A stretch of DNA of 64,000 bases from Elizabethkingia meningoseptica_A. Its GTDB lineage: Bacteria > Bacteroidota > Bacteroidia > Flavobacteriales > Weeksellaceae. The notes under the pieces were generated by a model, which was not told the origin of the DNA, made no database searches, and saw only the letters and a program-made list of their open reading frames with translations. The position numbers and the translations under genes were made by a program. The DNA is taken from NCBI RefSeq assembly GCF_045762675.1, contig NZ_JBJDLK010000008.1:62001-126000 (forward strand), read 5' to 3'. The first letter of the stretch is position 1. Every line of letters starts with the position of its first letter. Below are positions 46,302 through 55,881 of the stretch, in pieces.

Positions 46302-47405
46302 ATGAATAAGAAAAAGAGGATAAGTAAAAAGATATTTATTTCAGTACTTAAAAAGAGATTGGTCATATGGGCCATAGCGATACTGGTTTTTAATACCTTT
46401 ACTTATCTTATTAATCCCTTTGATCCGGTTTGGCAGGAATATTTAAATGGCTCCTGGCACCAGATCCTCATTGATTTTTTATGGGGATCATTGTTTGCTA
46501 TTATCATTTCTGAAGTCAGTATTTTTATTGATCACAGACTGAACAAAGTATTTCCTTGGAACAACCGGAGTGTAAAGCGCTTGTTTATACAGGGAAGTAT
46601 TCAGATCATCGCCAGTGCTCTTATTGTAATCCTTCTTAATATTATCATTCATACAACTTCGGAAAATCTCCCTAATCTGGATTACCGTGAAGAATACACC
46701 TTACTAAGTCAATGGATCGCAACGAATATCGTTATTTCATTAATTATTAGTGCCATAAACACAGGATATTATTTTCTGGAAAACTGGAAAAGGACCGCTA
46801 TGGAAGCAACACAACATAAACTTAGTGCTTCAAAACACAAACAGGCCGCTATGGCTGCGGAACTTCAGGCACTGAAACTGCAGATAGATCCGCATTTCAT
46901 TTTCAACAATTTAAGTGTTTTATCCGAACTTATCCTGGAAAATCAGCAGCTGGGTTATGAGTACTCGGAAAAATTCGCAAGGGTCTATCGCTATTTACTT
47001 ATCAATTCCAAAAGAGATATTATAGAGCTGGAAGAAGAATTAAAGTTTTTAGATTCCTATATTTTCCTTATTGAAAAAAGAATAGGAGACGGTGTGGTGT
47101 TCAACATATCCATAGACGACGAATATAAAGCATTATATACACTCCCTTTGTCTTTACAGTTTCTGGTGGAAAATGCGATAAAACATAATCAGACTTCCAA
47201 AAAGAATCCTCTGAAAATTAATATCTGTACTTTACCAACCAAAGAACTTGTGGTTTCCAATACTTATATCCCTTTGATTAATAAACCTGAAAGTTCGGGT
47301 GTCGGTCTTAAAAACATACTCATGCGTTATGAGATCCTGGGACAAAAGAAACCTCTAATAGAAAAGACCGAAGATATGTTTATTGTAAAATTACCTTTGA
47401 TATGA
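46302..47405 (+). CDS. LytS/YehU-family sensor histidine kinase
   Basis: A 367-residue inner-membrane kinase with four hydrophobic segments in residues 20-155, a short coiled linker (KHKQAAMAAELQALKLQ), then the His_kinase domain. The phospho-acceptor is H198 in LQIDPHFIFNNLSVLSELI. The N box is LQFLVENAIKHNQ near residue 283 and the G box is GVGLKNILMRYE near residue 333. It overlaps the LytTR regulator by 4 bases (ATGA), so the two are a cognate pair. The signal sensed is unknown. Confidence 0.92.
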   Translation: MNKKKRISKKIFISVLKKRLVIWAIAILVFNTFTYLINPFDPVWQEYLNGSWHQILIDFLWGSLFAIIISEVSIFIDHRLNKVFPWNNRSVKRLFIQGSIQIIASALIVILLNIIIHTTSENLPNLDYREEYTLLSQWIATNIVISLIISAINTGYYFLENWKRTAMEATQHKLSASKHKQAAMAAELQALKLQIDPHFIFNNLSVLSELILENQQLGYEYSEKFARVYRYLLINSKRDIIELEEELKFLDSYIFLIEKRIGDGVVFNISIDDEYKALYTLPLSLQFLVENAIKHNQTSKKNPLKINICTLPTKELVVSNTYIPLINKPESSGVGLKNILMRYEILGQKKPLIEKTEDMFIVKLPLI

Positions 47406-48166
47406 AGTTGAATAAAATTTTAATAGTAGAAGACGAAAAACCAAATGCAGACAGATTAAAAAGATTACTTCTGAAGCTTAGGCCGCATATAGAAATCCTG
47501 TCGGTAGAAGAATCCATAGCCTCCACTGTCGACTGGCTGAACAATAATACATCACCGGATATGATTATGATGGACGTCCGGCTGGCAGACGGACTGAGTT
47601 TTGAAATCTTCAACAACCATGAAGTGAAATGCCCGGTTATATTTACCACAGCTTATGATGAATATGCGGTAAAAGCATTTAAATACAACAGTATCGATTA
47701 TCTCCTGAAGCCTATCGAAGAAGAAGAACTCGAACAGGCATTAAAACGCTATGAAACCTTTATAGAATCAATTCCTTTTGTAGGAACTGCTATTGAAGGA
47801 CTTCTCAATTATATCCAGCCAAAAGATTACAGAAAACGTTTCCTTCTGGCACACCGTGACGGCTACAAAGCTGTTCTCGCAGAAGACATCCTGTATTTTT
47901 ACACTGAACTGGGTGTGAACAAAGCAATGCTGACGAATGGCAGTATAGAAGTTATTCCGCAAACACTGGAAGAACTGGAGCGCCAGCTGGATCCCAAGTT
48001 CTTTTTCAGAGCGAACAGACAATTTATCATTCATATAGATTCCGTCAAACAGGTTTTCAACCATTTTAACGGGAAACTAAAACTTGAACTTAAGAAAAAT
48101 ACAGATATGGAGGTTATTGTAAGCCGTGAAAAGGCTTCAGTCTTCAAGTCCTGGATGGATTATTAA
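47402..48166 (+). CDS. LytTR-family response regulator
   Basis: A 254-residue regulator with an N-terminal receiver (acidic pair at residues 10-12, phospho-acceptor D58 in MIMMDVRLADG, conserved lysine in DYLLKPIEEEE near residue 106) and a C-terminal LytTR DNA-binding domain (residues about 150-250: YRKRFLLAHRDGYKAVLAEDILYF...FFRANRQFIIHIDSVKQV). It is translationally coupled to the kinase. The SMR exporter starts 13 bases later and is likely its cotranscribed target. Confidence 0.93.
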   Translation: MKLNKILIVEDEKPNADRLKRLLLKLRPHIEILSVEESIASTVDWLNNNTSPDMIMMDVRLADGLSFEIFNNHEVKCPVIFTTAYDEYAVKAFKYNSIDYLLKPIEEEELEQALKRYETFIESIPFVGTAIEGLLNYIQPKDYRKRFLLAHRDGYKAVLAEDILYFYTELGVNKAMLTNGSIEVIPQTLEELERQLDPKFFFRANRQFIIHIDSVKQVFNHFNGKLKLELKKNTDMEVIVSREKASVFKSWMDY

Positions 48167-48178
48167 AAAATATCAGTC

Positions 48179-48511
48179 ATGAAAAATTACTTATTCTTAG
48201 CCTGTGCTATTGTTTTCGAAACAATAGCCACATCATTTCTAAAAGCTTCGGAAGGATTTACCAAGCCCATACAAACTATTATTTTTGCTGTTGCTATGGC
48301 TACATCCTTTTATTGTCTTACACACGCCATCAGAGTAATTCCTATCGGAATAGCATACGCCATATGGTCTGCAGTAGGAATAGTACTCATTTCAACCGTC
48401 GGTTATTTTGTGTACAAACAGTCACTGGATCTTCCTGCCATATTAGGAATATTATTAATTATAGCCGGAGTAGTGGTTATTAATGTTTTTTCAAAATCCA
48501 CTACCCATTAA
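48179..48511 (+). CDS. SMR-family small multidrug exporter
   Basis: A 110-residue protein with four transmembrane segments, the size of EmrE/QacE-type exporters. The essential membrane-embedded glutamate is E14 in LACAIVFETIATSFLKAS, and IPIGIAYAIWSAVGIVLI near residues 57-74 is the family signature. It works as a dimer exchanging protons for cationic or guanidinium-like compounds. It lies in one unit with a two-component system, so its expression may respond to that signal. Confidence 0.93.
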   Translation: MKNYLFLACAIVFETIATSFLKASEGFTKPIQTIIFAVAMATSFYCLTHAIRVIPIGIAYAIWSAVGIVLISTVGYFVYKQSLDLPAILGILLIIAGVVVINVFSKSTTH

Positions 48512-48542
48512 CATAACCTTTTATCTTTCGTACGATAACAGC

Positions 48543-48575
48543 GAACGCCTCAAAGAATTTATCTTTGAGGCGTTC
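48543..48575. terminator. Bidirectional hairpin between the SMR and beta-barrel genes
   Basis: A perfect 14-bp stem, GAACGCCTCAAAGA (48543-48556) with TCTTTGAGGCGTTC (48562-48575), loop of 5. It lies between convergent genes. It has no long T-run. Confidence 0.7.
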
Positions 48576-48601
48576 TGATGATATGGATAAAAAGAATTTA
48601 T

Positions 48602-49189
48602 TTATAGCGGAATAGCATATCCTAAAGTAATTGCTACACCTCTGTTTTTTACACTCTGTCCGTTTTCATTTGAAATATTATTCAGCCCCAGATTATACCT
48701 TCCATCTATAATCAGTTTACCCGGACCTGCAGGAATAGCTAAACCGGCTCCCATCTGAATTCCAAAATCAACAGACCGGGTTTTACCATACGCTGCTTTT
48801 ACCTTGTCACTTTTACCAGCAAGAAATCCAATTGAAGGACCTGCATTTACATATAAAGGACCAAAGCTATATTTTGCAAGTACCGGAATCTCAATATAAT
48901 TGAAATTATAAGTTTCCGTTATAGCATTACTTTTGACCTTTGTTCCTTTACTAATGAAGTTGAGTTCCGGCTGGATGGAGAAATTCTTAACTCCTGTTTC
49001 AATATTAACCCCGACACCGCCTACAAAACCAACTTTCGATTTCTCACCCGATACATTTTTAATCGACTGATTAGCAATGTTAATTCCCGCTCTTGGAATC
49101 AGTTCTACCCCTGTTCCCGTATTTGTCTGCTGTGCATTCATACCTGCAAAGCCCAATGCTATTGCAGTAAGTACTAAAATTTTTTTCAT
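48602..49189 (-). CDS. PorT-like outer-membrane beta-barrel protein
   Basis: A 195-residue protein with a signal peptide (MKKILVLTAIALGFAGMNAQ) and eight or so alternating amphipathic strands: LIPRAGINIANQSI, GFVGGVGVNIET, FSIQPELNFISKGTK, YIEIPVLAKYSFGPLYVNAGPSIGFLAG, VDFGIQMGAGLAI, GVAITLGYAIPL. This is the OMP_b-brl_2 type of small outer-membrane barrel found throughout Bacteroidetes. Function unknown. Confidence 0.85.
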   Translation of the reverse strand: MKKILVLTAIALGFAGMNAQQTNTGTGVELIPRAGINIANQSIKNVSGEKSKVGFVGGVGVNIETGVKNFSIQPELNFISKGTKVKSNAITETYNFNYIEIPVLAKYSFGPLYVNAGPSIGFLAGKSDKVKAAYGKTRSVDFGIQMGAGLAIPAGPGKLIIDGRYNLGLNNISNENGQSVKNRGVAITLGYAIPL

Positions 49190-49317
49190 GTGAATAAAAT
49201 TTAAATTGTTTATCGATTTCTAACACAGCGAAATTATAACGGAACCACCGGTTCGTTCAGTGGTTTCAGTGCGAACTGTAAAAATTTGTACCTCAAACGT
49301 ATTTTTAGAAATTTCAA

Positions 49318-49348
49318 GTGAAAATAACTTTATTTCAACTGTTTTCAC
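49318..49348. promoter_or_regulatory. Inverted repeat upstream of the RND efflux operon
   Basis: GTGAAAA (49318-49324) and TTTTCAC (49342-49348) flank 17 bases in the roughly 300-base gap before the efflux operon. It may be a regulator site; no local TetR- or AraC-type gene is adjacent. Confidence 0.35.
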
Positions 49349-49487
49349 AGGGTTTTCCGGACAGAACCTTTTCATTTAAGATATTGTACGTTTCATCTAT
49401 TATTAATTCCGTTTCACTTTATTTTCACCGGACACCATCTTTATTATGAACTTATTTTGCCTGCAGATAAAAGGAAAAACCAATATT

Positions 49488-50609
49488 ATGAATTATAGAA
49501 TAGGATATTTTGCTGCAGCTCTTACTATAGCAGCTCTTATGTATTCATGCAATTCGGGTAATGCACAGGAAAATGCTTCATTAACTGCAGCTCTGCCCAC
49601 AGATTTTATTCAGTTACATTCTGGGGATGCAGATATCTCCACAGGATATCCCGGAAGTATAGAAGGGCAGGATAATGTAGAAATAAAAGCTCAGGTAACT
49701 GGCTATTTAGAAGCCGTGTATGTAAAAGAGGGGCAGTATGTAAACAAAGGCCAGCCCTTGTTCAGAATTAACCCTTCGGTATATAATGAACAGGTGAACA
49801 ATAATGAAGCGGCATTAAAAACAGCATTGGCAAATCAGTCTAATGCCCGGCTTGAAGTAGAAAAACTTAAACCTCTTGTAGACGGGAAAGTAGTATCCGA
49901 CATGCAGCTTAAAACAGCACAGGCAAGCTATCAGGCAGCTACAGCACAAGTTGCACAGGCTAAATCAGCATTGGGTTCTTCCAGAATTAATGCCAATTTC
50001 ACCTATATTAAAGCTCCTGTAAGCGGCTATATCGGAAGAATTCCCAACAGAGTAGGAAACCTCATCTCGCCAACAGATACAACACCGCTTACTTCCCTTT
50101 CCAGTATCAATACCGTCAATGTTTATTTTGCGATGAACGAAGCCGATTTTATAAGCCATAGTAAATCCCCAGCTTCTGATACGAATAACACCGGTATTGT
50201 GGATCTTATCCTGGCAGACGGTTCTATCTATTCCTACAAAGGAAAACTGGAAACCGCCAGCGGAAATTTTGACCGGAATACAGGAAGTATACAAATGAAA
50301 GCGGTATTTCCAAACCCCGACAAATTACTGAGAGCCGGAGGTACTGCAAGGGTTGTAATACACCGGGGTGTAGACAATGTCATAAAACTACCTAAAACAG
50401 CGGTAAAAGATATTCAGGACAAATTCTTTGTATATAAACTGAGCAGCGATAATAAAGTAGTGATGTTACCGATTGAAATATCCGGGGATACGACACAGGA
50501 TTATTTCGTTTCCGCAGGAGTTAAAGCGGGTGATAAGATTGCAATCAACAGAATCGATGCGCTTACGGATGGTGCCACTGTAGCTCCTAAAGTTGTGCCT
50601 TTAAAATAA
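49488..50609 (+). CDS. RND efflux periplasmic adaptor (lipoprotein)
   Basis: A 373-residue membrane-fusion protein of the AcrA/MexA type. The ATG at 49488 gives a lipoprotein signal (IGYFAAALTIAALMYSC, cysteine near residue 21); an in-frame ATG at 49446 adds 14 unlikely residues. The lipoyl-like domain (VEIKAQVTGYLEAVYVKEGQYVNKGQPLFRI) surrounds an alpha-helical hairpin (VNNNEAALKTALANQSNARLE...AQVAQAKSAL), followed by the beta-barrel domain. It is first in an operon with the RND pump and outer-membrane factor. Confidence 0.95.
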   Translation: MNYRIGYFAAALTIAALMYSCNSGNAQENASLTAALPTDFIQLHSGDADISTGYPGSIEGQDNVEIKAQVTGYLEAVYVKEGQYVNKGQPLFRINPSVYNEQVNNNEAALKTALANQSNARLEVEKLKPLVDGKVVSDMQLKTAQASYQAATAQVAQAKSALGSSRINANFTYIKAPVSGYIGRIPNRVGNLISPTDTTPLTSLSSINTVNVYFAMNEADFISHSKSPASDTNNTGIVDLILADGSIYSYKGKLETASGNFDRNTGSIQMKAVFPNPDKLLRAGGTARVVIHRGVDNVIKLPKTAVKDIQDKFFVYKLSSDNKVVMLPIEISGDTTQDYFVSAGVKAGDKIAINRIDALTDGATVAPKVVPLK

Positions 50610-50641
50610 TTACAGAACAATTCATTCTCAAAAATTTAAAA

Positions 50642-53600
50642 ATGTTAAAAAAGATAATAGACCGCCCCATACTGGCAACAGTTATTTCTTTAATCTTCGT
50701 GATTTTAGGAATTATTGGACTTAGCCAGCTGGCGGTAACCCGTTTCCCCGATATTTCTCCGCCAACTATTACTGTAACCGGATCCTATCCGGGCGGTAAT
50801 AGTGAAACCGTAATCCGTTCTGTGGTCACACCTCTTGAAGAAGAGATCAACGGTGTTGAAGATATGGAATACATTAAGTCCAGTGCGAGCAACGATGGTA
50901 CATTTTCCATATCCGTAATTTTCAAACAAGGTGTTAATCCCGATCAGGCAGCTGTAAATGTACAGAACAGAGTACAGCAGGCTACACCTATACTTCCTCA
51001 GGAAGTGGTAAGGATGGGATTAACAACCTCCAAGCAACAGAACAGCATGGTAATGCTTTTTAATATCTATACGGATGATAATAAAAAGTATGACGAAACC
51101 TTTTTACAGAACTATGCCAATATCAACCTTATTCCTCAGATCAAAAGGGTAAAAGGAGTAGGACAGGCACAGGTTTTCGGGGTTAAAGATTACTCCATGA
51201 GAATCTGGCTTAATCCGCAGAAAATGTCTTTATATGGTCTGGAACCTGCAGATGTATCCGGAGCTATTGCCGATCATAGTTTAGAATCTACGCCCGGAAA
51301 GTTAGGTGAAGAATCCACAGCTGCTCTGGAGTATGTTATCAAATACAAAGGAAAAAAGAACAAACCTGAACAATATGAAAATATCATTGTTAAAAACGAT
51401 GGTACAAAAATCATCCGCCTTAGCGATGTAGCCCGCGTAGAGTTTGGTTCTTTTACCTATAGCGGTGATAATAAATCCAACGGAAAAAATGCCGTAACAG
51501 TTGCAATCATGCAGACCACCGGTTCTAATGCGAATCAAATAGAAACAGGCGTAAATAAATCGATTGACCAACTGGCTAAATCATTTCCACCGGGTATTAA
51601 ATACACTAAAGTAATCAGTACAAAAGAGAAACTGGATGAAGCTACCGGACAGGTAAAATCTACTTTGATAGAAGCTTTTATCCTTGTATTTATTGTCGTG
51701 TTTATTTTCCTTCAGGATTTCAGGTCTACCTTAATACCGGCAATCGCAGTTCCGGTAGCCATTATTGGTACCTTCTTTTTCCTGTTGGTATTAGGATTTA
51801 CAATTAATGTACTCACGCTTTTTGCTCTGGTACTGGCAATTGGTATTGTAGTAGATGATGCCATTGTAGTTGTAGAAGCCGTTCACAGTAATATGGAAGG
51901 AACCAGTCTCTCCGGTAAAGAGGCGACGCATAAAGCAATGAACGAAATCACCGGTGCGGTAATTTCAATTACCCTTGTCATGTCTGCCGTATTTATTCCG
52001 ATAGGCTTCATGTCCGGTTCTGCAGGTTTATTCTATAAGCAGTTTGCTTATACACTGGCAATTGCCATTATTATTTCGGCAGTAAATGCATTAACATTAA
52101 CTCCGGCTTTATGTGCAGCGTTTCTTAAAAACAATCATGCTGAAGGAGTACATACTACCAAAAACGGATTCGGACACCGATTTGCTACCGCATTCAATGC
52201 CAGCTTTAACAATATGACGAACCGTTATGTAAAAGGTATAAAGTTTTTAATTAACCGTAAATGGATTGCAGGCGGATTGACAGCAGGTATAATTGGCATT
52301 GCAGCATACCTTATGATAAGTACTTCTAAGAGTTTTGTTCCTATGGAGGATGATAATTTATTTATGTATACCTTAACGATGCCGCCGGGAACAGGTTTAA
52401 CAAAAACCACAGAAGTTTCCGGGAAAGTAAGTACTATTCTAAAAAGTATGGAAGCCGTTAAAGAGAACACCGCAATTACCGGTTACAACTTACTAAGTAA
52501 TAGTGCAGGGCCGTCGTATGCTATGGGATTTGTAAAACTGAAGCCTAAAAAAGAAAGAGGAGCTGTTCAGAATATAGATGAAATAGTTGCGAATGTTAAT
52601 CAAAAACTGTCTACAATAAAAGAGGGAAGTGTTATGACTTTCAGAATGCCACCTGTGGAAGGTTATGGTATGACTAACGATGCCGAGATTGTATTACAGG
52701 ATAGAATGGGGCGTTCACCACAGGTTTTAAAAGCAAAAGCCGATGAAGTGATGGCACAGTTAATGCAGCTTCCCGAAGTCGCTTATGCCTATACAACATT
52801 CAGAGCCGATTACCCGCAGATGGAACTTGAAGTGAACGAAGATAAGGCAAAGCAGTTAGGCGTAAGTGTATCCGGATTATTGGGCACTATCCAGACTTAT
52901 TTTTCCGGAGACCAGTCACAGAATTTCTCAAGATTCGGAAAGTTTTACAGAGTGAATATCAAGGCTGACGGTATTTTCAGAATGGACCAGCAGGCATTTA
53001 ATGATATTTTTGTAAAAAATGATAAAGGAGAAATGGTACCTGTAAATACTTTAATCACTTTAAAGAAAGTATATGGTCCCGAATCTACAGGAAGGTATAA
53101 CCTGTATAACTCTTTAAATATTAATGTAGCTCCAAAGCCGGGGGTAAGTAACGGTGCACTGATTGAAAAACTGGAGAAAACACTTGATAAGCTACCGTCA
53201 GATTACAGCTACGAATGGACAGGGCTGAGCCTTGAAGAAAAATCCTCATCCGGGCAAACAACAGCGATTTTCGGATTGTGTTTACTTTTCGTTTACCTCT
53301 TACTGGCTGCACAGTATGAAAGCTATATTCTTCCTTTAGCGGTAATGCTTTCAATTCCTACCGGTGTTATTGGTGCATTTCTGGGAATAAAGGCAATCGG
53401 ATTAGATAATAACATCTATGTACAGGTTGGTTTAATCATGCTTATTGGGTTACTGGCCAAGAATGCAATTCTGATTGTAGAATTTGCCGTCCAGCGTAGA
53501 AAGGCCGGGCTATCAATTCTGGAATCTGCACTGGACGGAGCAAAAGCCAGACTACGTCCGATTATTATGACCTCGCTTGCATTTATTGTTGGAATGGTTC

Positions 53601-53803
53601 CTTTAATGATGTCTGCAGGAGGAATGGCTTCCGGAAACAGATCTATTAGTACCAGTGCTGCTATGGGAATGTTTAGCGGTGTTGTTCTGGGCGTATTTGT
53701 CATTCCGGTTTTATATATGTTCTTCCAGTATCTGGATGAAAAGTTTTCATCGAAAAAATATGGTGTTATACCTCAAAAAGAAATATCAAATGAAAATATA
53801 TAA
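50642..53803 (+). CDS. RND multidrug efflux pump, HAE1 family (AcrB-like)
   Basis: A 1053-residue inner-membrane proton/drug antiporter. The N-terminal FIDRPILA-type start (MLKKIIDRPILATVISLIFVILG), the first large periplasmic loop, the TM4 acidic pair in LAIGIVVDDAIVVVEAVHSN near residues 400-412, a second large loop, and the C-terminal KNAILIVEFAVQRRKAGLSILESALDGAKARLRPIIMTS motif are all present. Twelve membrane segments are expected. It is preceded by the adaptor and overlaps the outer-membrane factor gene by 14 bases. Confidence 0.97.
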   Translation: MLKKIIDRPILATVISLIFVILGIIGLSQLAVTRFPDISPPTITVTGSYPGGNSETVIRSVVTPLEEEINGVEDMEYIKSSASNDGTFSISVIFKQGVNPDQAAVNVQNRVQQATPILPQEVVRMGLTTSKQQNSMVMLFNIYTDDNKKYDETFLQNYANINLIPQIKRVKGVGQAQVFGVKDYSMRIWLNPQKMSLYGLEPADVSGAIADHSLESTPGKLGEESTAALEYVIKYKGKKNKPEQYENIIVKNDGTKIIRLSDVARVEFGSFTYSGDNKSNGKNAVTVAIMQTTGSNANQIETGVNKSIDQLAKSFPPGIKYTKVISTKEKLDEATGQVKSTLIEAFILVFIVVFIFLQDFRSTLIPAIAVPVAIIGTFFFLLVLGFTINVLTLFALVLAIGIVVDDAIVVVEAVHSNMEGTSLSGKEATHKAMNEITGAVISITLVMSAVFIPIGFMSGSAGLFYKQFAYTLAIAIIISAVNALTLTPALCAAFLKNNHAEGVHTTKNGFGHRFATAFNASFNNMTNRYVKGIKFLINRKWIAGGLTAGIIGIAAYLMISTSKSFVPMEDDNLFMYTLTMPPGTGLTKTTEVSGKVSTILKSMEAVKENTAITGYNLLSNSAGPSYAMGFVKLKPKKERGAVQNIDEIVANVNQKLSTIKEGSVMTFRMPPVEGYGMTNDAEIVLQDRMGRSPQVLKAKADEVMAQLMQLPEVAYAYTTFRADYPQMELEVNEDKAKQLGVSVSGLLGTIQTYFSGDQSQNFSRFGKFYRVNIKADGIFRMDQQAFNDIFVKNDKGEMVPVNTLITLKKVYGPESTGRYNLYNSLNINVAPKPGVSNGALIEKLEKTLDKLPSDYSYEWTGLSLEEKSSSGQTTAIFGLCLLFVYLLLAAQYESYILPLAVMLSIPTGVIGAFLGIKAIGLDNNIYVQVGLIMLIGLLAKNAILIVEFAVQRRKAGLSILESALDGAKARLRPIIMTSLAFIVGMVPLMMSAGGMASGNRSISTSAAMGMFSGVVLGVFVIPVLYMFFQYLDEKFSSKKYGVIPQKEISNENI

Positions 53804-55208
53804 TATAAAAAACATCTTTATAGCCGGCGCATTGGCTGCTATGCTTGCGTCGTGTGCCGTAGGGAAGCCATATACCAGAACTAATCTCGATATTCCGCAA
53901 AACTATAAAGAATCTACTCAGGTAACAGGAGACACGATTGTTCTTCCGTGGAAAACGTTCTTTAAGGATCCTCAGCTTACGGTACTTATAGAAAAGGCAT
54001 TGATCAGAAATAATGAAATTAATGTTGCATTAAAGAATATTGAACAACTGGATCTCGCTTATAAGCAGGCCAAACATTCTCTTATGCCAACACTCGATCT
54101 GAATGTAGGCGCTAACAGAACCTGGGTGTCAAAAAACAGCCTGAATGGTTCTCTTTCAGAACAGTTTACCGGAAGCAAATATATTGATGACTTTAATGCA
54201 TCTCTTAAGTTATCCTGGGAAGCCGATATATGGGGAAAATCTAAAATGCAGAAAGAATCTGCTGCTGCTGACTATTTTGCACAGAAGGAAAATCTGAATG
54301 CCATAAAAAGCAGGATTATTGTTCAGGTTGCGCAGGCTTATTATAATCTGATAAGCCTTAAAGAACAGCTGAAAATTGCAGAAAAAAATATCGAGTTGAG
54401 TAATAACACGCTTAATATGATGGAGCTTCAGTTTAAAGCCGGACAAATTAATTCTCTTGCTATACAACAGTCGGAAGCACAAAAGAAAACAGCTGAACTT
54501 CTGATTCCGCTGGCAAATCAGAATATTGCTGTACAGGAAAATGCATTGAGTATTCTTTGTGGTGAATATCCTTCCGGAATAGAAAGCAAAACGGAATCGC
54601 TGAAAGAGATGATCCCGGAAAATAAACTTCATGAAGGATTACCGGCACAGCTTTTAAGCCGCCGGCCGGATCTGAAAGCTGCCGAATACAATGTTATAAG
54701 CCTTAACGCCAAAACAGGTCTGGCAAAAGCAGCAATGTATCCCAGTATTAGTTTATCTCCGCAGATCGGTATAAATTCTTATAAATTCAATACCTGGTTT
54801 GATCTTCCCGGCTCTCTTACTAAAATGATTGCAGGAAACATCGCCATGCCTATTTTACAGAAAAAACAATTAAAAACTACTTATGAAATTGCTGTTATAG
54901 AACAGGAAAAGGCAGCTGTTAATTTCAAACAATCGGTGATGAATGCTGTCAGAGAGGTTTCCGATGCCATGGCGAAATCTAAAGGAACCTCTGAAAGGCT
55001 GGAATTACTGGATCAGAGAACTGCGGTTCTGGATAAAGGAATTAACGATGCCTTTAAACTGTACAAAAGCGGTATGGCAACGTATCTTGAGGTTATTACA
55101 GCACAGAATAATAAACTTCAGAATGATCTGGAACGTATTAACGTTACGCTGGAAAAATTAAATGCTGAGGTAGATCTCTACCGGGCATTGGGCGGGGGTG
55201 TAAACTAA
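53790..55208 (+). CDS. RND efflux outer-membrane factor (TolC/NodT-type lipoprotein)
   Basis: A 472-residue outer-membrane channel subunit. The ATG at 53790 gives a lipoprotein signal (IFIAGALAAMLASC); the open frame extends upstream inside the pump gene but is not used. YTRTNLDIPQNYK is the usual post-signal motif of NodT-family factors. Repeated helical segments (LIEKALIRNNEINVALKNIEQL, AQAYYNLISLKEQLKIAEKNIELS, LSRRPDLKAAEYNVI) form the TolC-like barrel-tunnel. It is the last gene of a complete tripartite efflux operon. Confidence 0.95.
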   Translation: MKIYNIKNIFIAGALAAMLASCAVGKPYTRTNLDIPQNYKESTQVTGDTIVLPWKTFFKDPQLTVLIEKALIRNNEINVALKNIEQLDLAYKQAKHSLMPTLDLNVGANRTWVSKNSLNGSLSEQFTGSKYIDDFNASLKLSWEADIWGKSKMQKESAAADYFAQKENLNAIKSRIIVQVAQAYYNLISLKEQLKIAEKNIELSNNTLNMMELQFKAGQINSLAIQQSEAQKKTAELLIPLANQNIAVQENALSILCGEYPSGIESKTESLKEMIPENKLHEGLPAQLLSRRPDLKAAEYNVISLNAKTGLAKAAMYPSISLSPQIGINSYKFNTWFDLPGSLTKMIAGNIAMPILQKKQLKTTYEIAVIEQEKAAVNFKQSVMNAVREVSDAMAKSKGTSERLELLDQRTAVLDKGINDAFKLYKSGMATYLEVITAQNNKLQNDLERINVTLEKLNAEVDLYRALGGGVN

Positions 55209-55237
55209 CATACCCGCAGGAATCGTGCATCCAAAAT

Positions 55238-55262
55238 AAAACCGCCTTTAAAGGGCGGTTTT
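55238..55262. terminator. Terminator between the efflux operon and the FMN-reductase gene
   Basis: AAAACCGCC (55238-55246) pairs with GGCGGTTTT (55254-55262). It is bidirectional, serving both convergent genes. Confidence 0.88.
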
Positions 55263-55272
55263 ATTCTATTAT

Positions 55273-55833
55273 TTACATTCTTTCACGGCCAAACATTCCT
55301 GTTGTGGCCAGTCTGATCAAAAGATCCAGTTTATTTCTATATACTTCCGATATTGTTCCCGGCTTCCCTTCTTCATATAAAGCTGCTCTTGCAATAGGCA
55401 CACTAAATGGTAAAGTCCACGCGCGTAAAGATTTCGCAATAGAATCCATTGCATTAATTCCCTGCATCGCCTGTACACCATCTGCCCAGCAGACAAGTCC
55501 GACTTTCTTATCCGTAAGGTAAGGTTTTTCATTTTTTGCGCTAATCTCCAGCCAGTCCAGACAATTCTTCATGACTCCCGGTATACTTCCGTGGTATAGT
55601 GGTGAAAGCCAGAAATGTATATCCGCTTCAAGGAATAAAGTATTCATTACCTCCACACCATTCGGCACTTTTTTAAGTGTTGTATCAAACAGAGGAATAC
55701 CACTGTCTGCAAGATTAAATATTTTACTTTCTACTCCGTATTCTTTCAGTTTTTCTGCAATATAAGCTGAAAGGGCACCGGAGGTAGACAAAGGATTTCT
55801 TTCCAAAGCCCCGTTAAATATTATTGCTGTCAT
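55273..55833 (-). CDS. NADPH-dependent FMN reductase-like protein
   Basis: A 186-residue flavodoxin-like oxidoreductase. The flavin-binding first loop (IIFNGALERNPLSTSGALSAYI), SPLYHGSIPGVMKNCLDWLE near residue 77, and a C-terminal helix fit the NAD(P)H-dependent FMN reductase/quinone reductase family. It lacks an N-terminal signal. The substrate could be FMN, azo dyes or quinones. It is convergent with the efflux operon and lies upstream of other redox genes. Confidence 0.85.
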   Translation of the reverse strand: MTAIIFNGALERNPLSTSGALSAYIAEKLKEYGVESKIFNLADSGIPLFDTTLKKVPNGVEVMNTLFLEADIHFWLSPLYHGSIPGVMKNCLDWLEISAKNEKPYLTDKKVGLVCWADGVQAMQGINAMDSIAKSLRAWTLPFSVPIARAALYEEGKPGTISEVYRNKLDLLIRLATTGMFGRERM

Positions 55834-55881
55834 TCGTATATATTATATATTTCAATTTTCAGTTGAGTCGCACCCGTAATT

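Noticed and set aside
53655..53789. N-terminal extension of the outer-membrane factor within the RND pump gene
   Set aside because: The extension lies in another frame of the pump gene and would hide the lipoprotein signal; the ATG at 53790 is far better.
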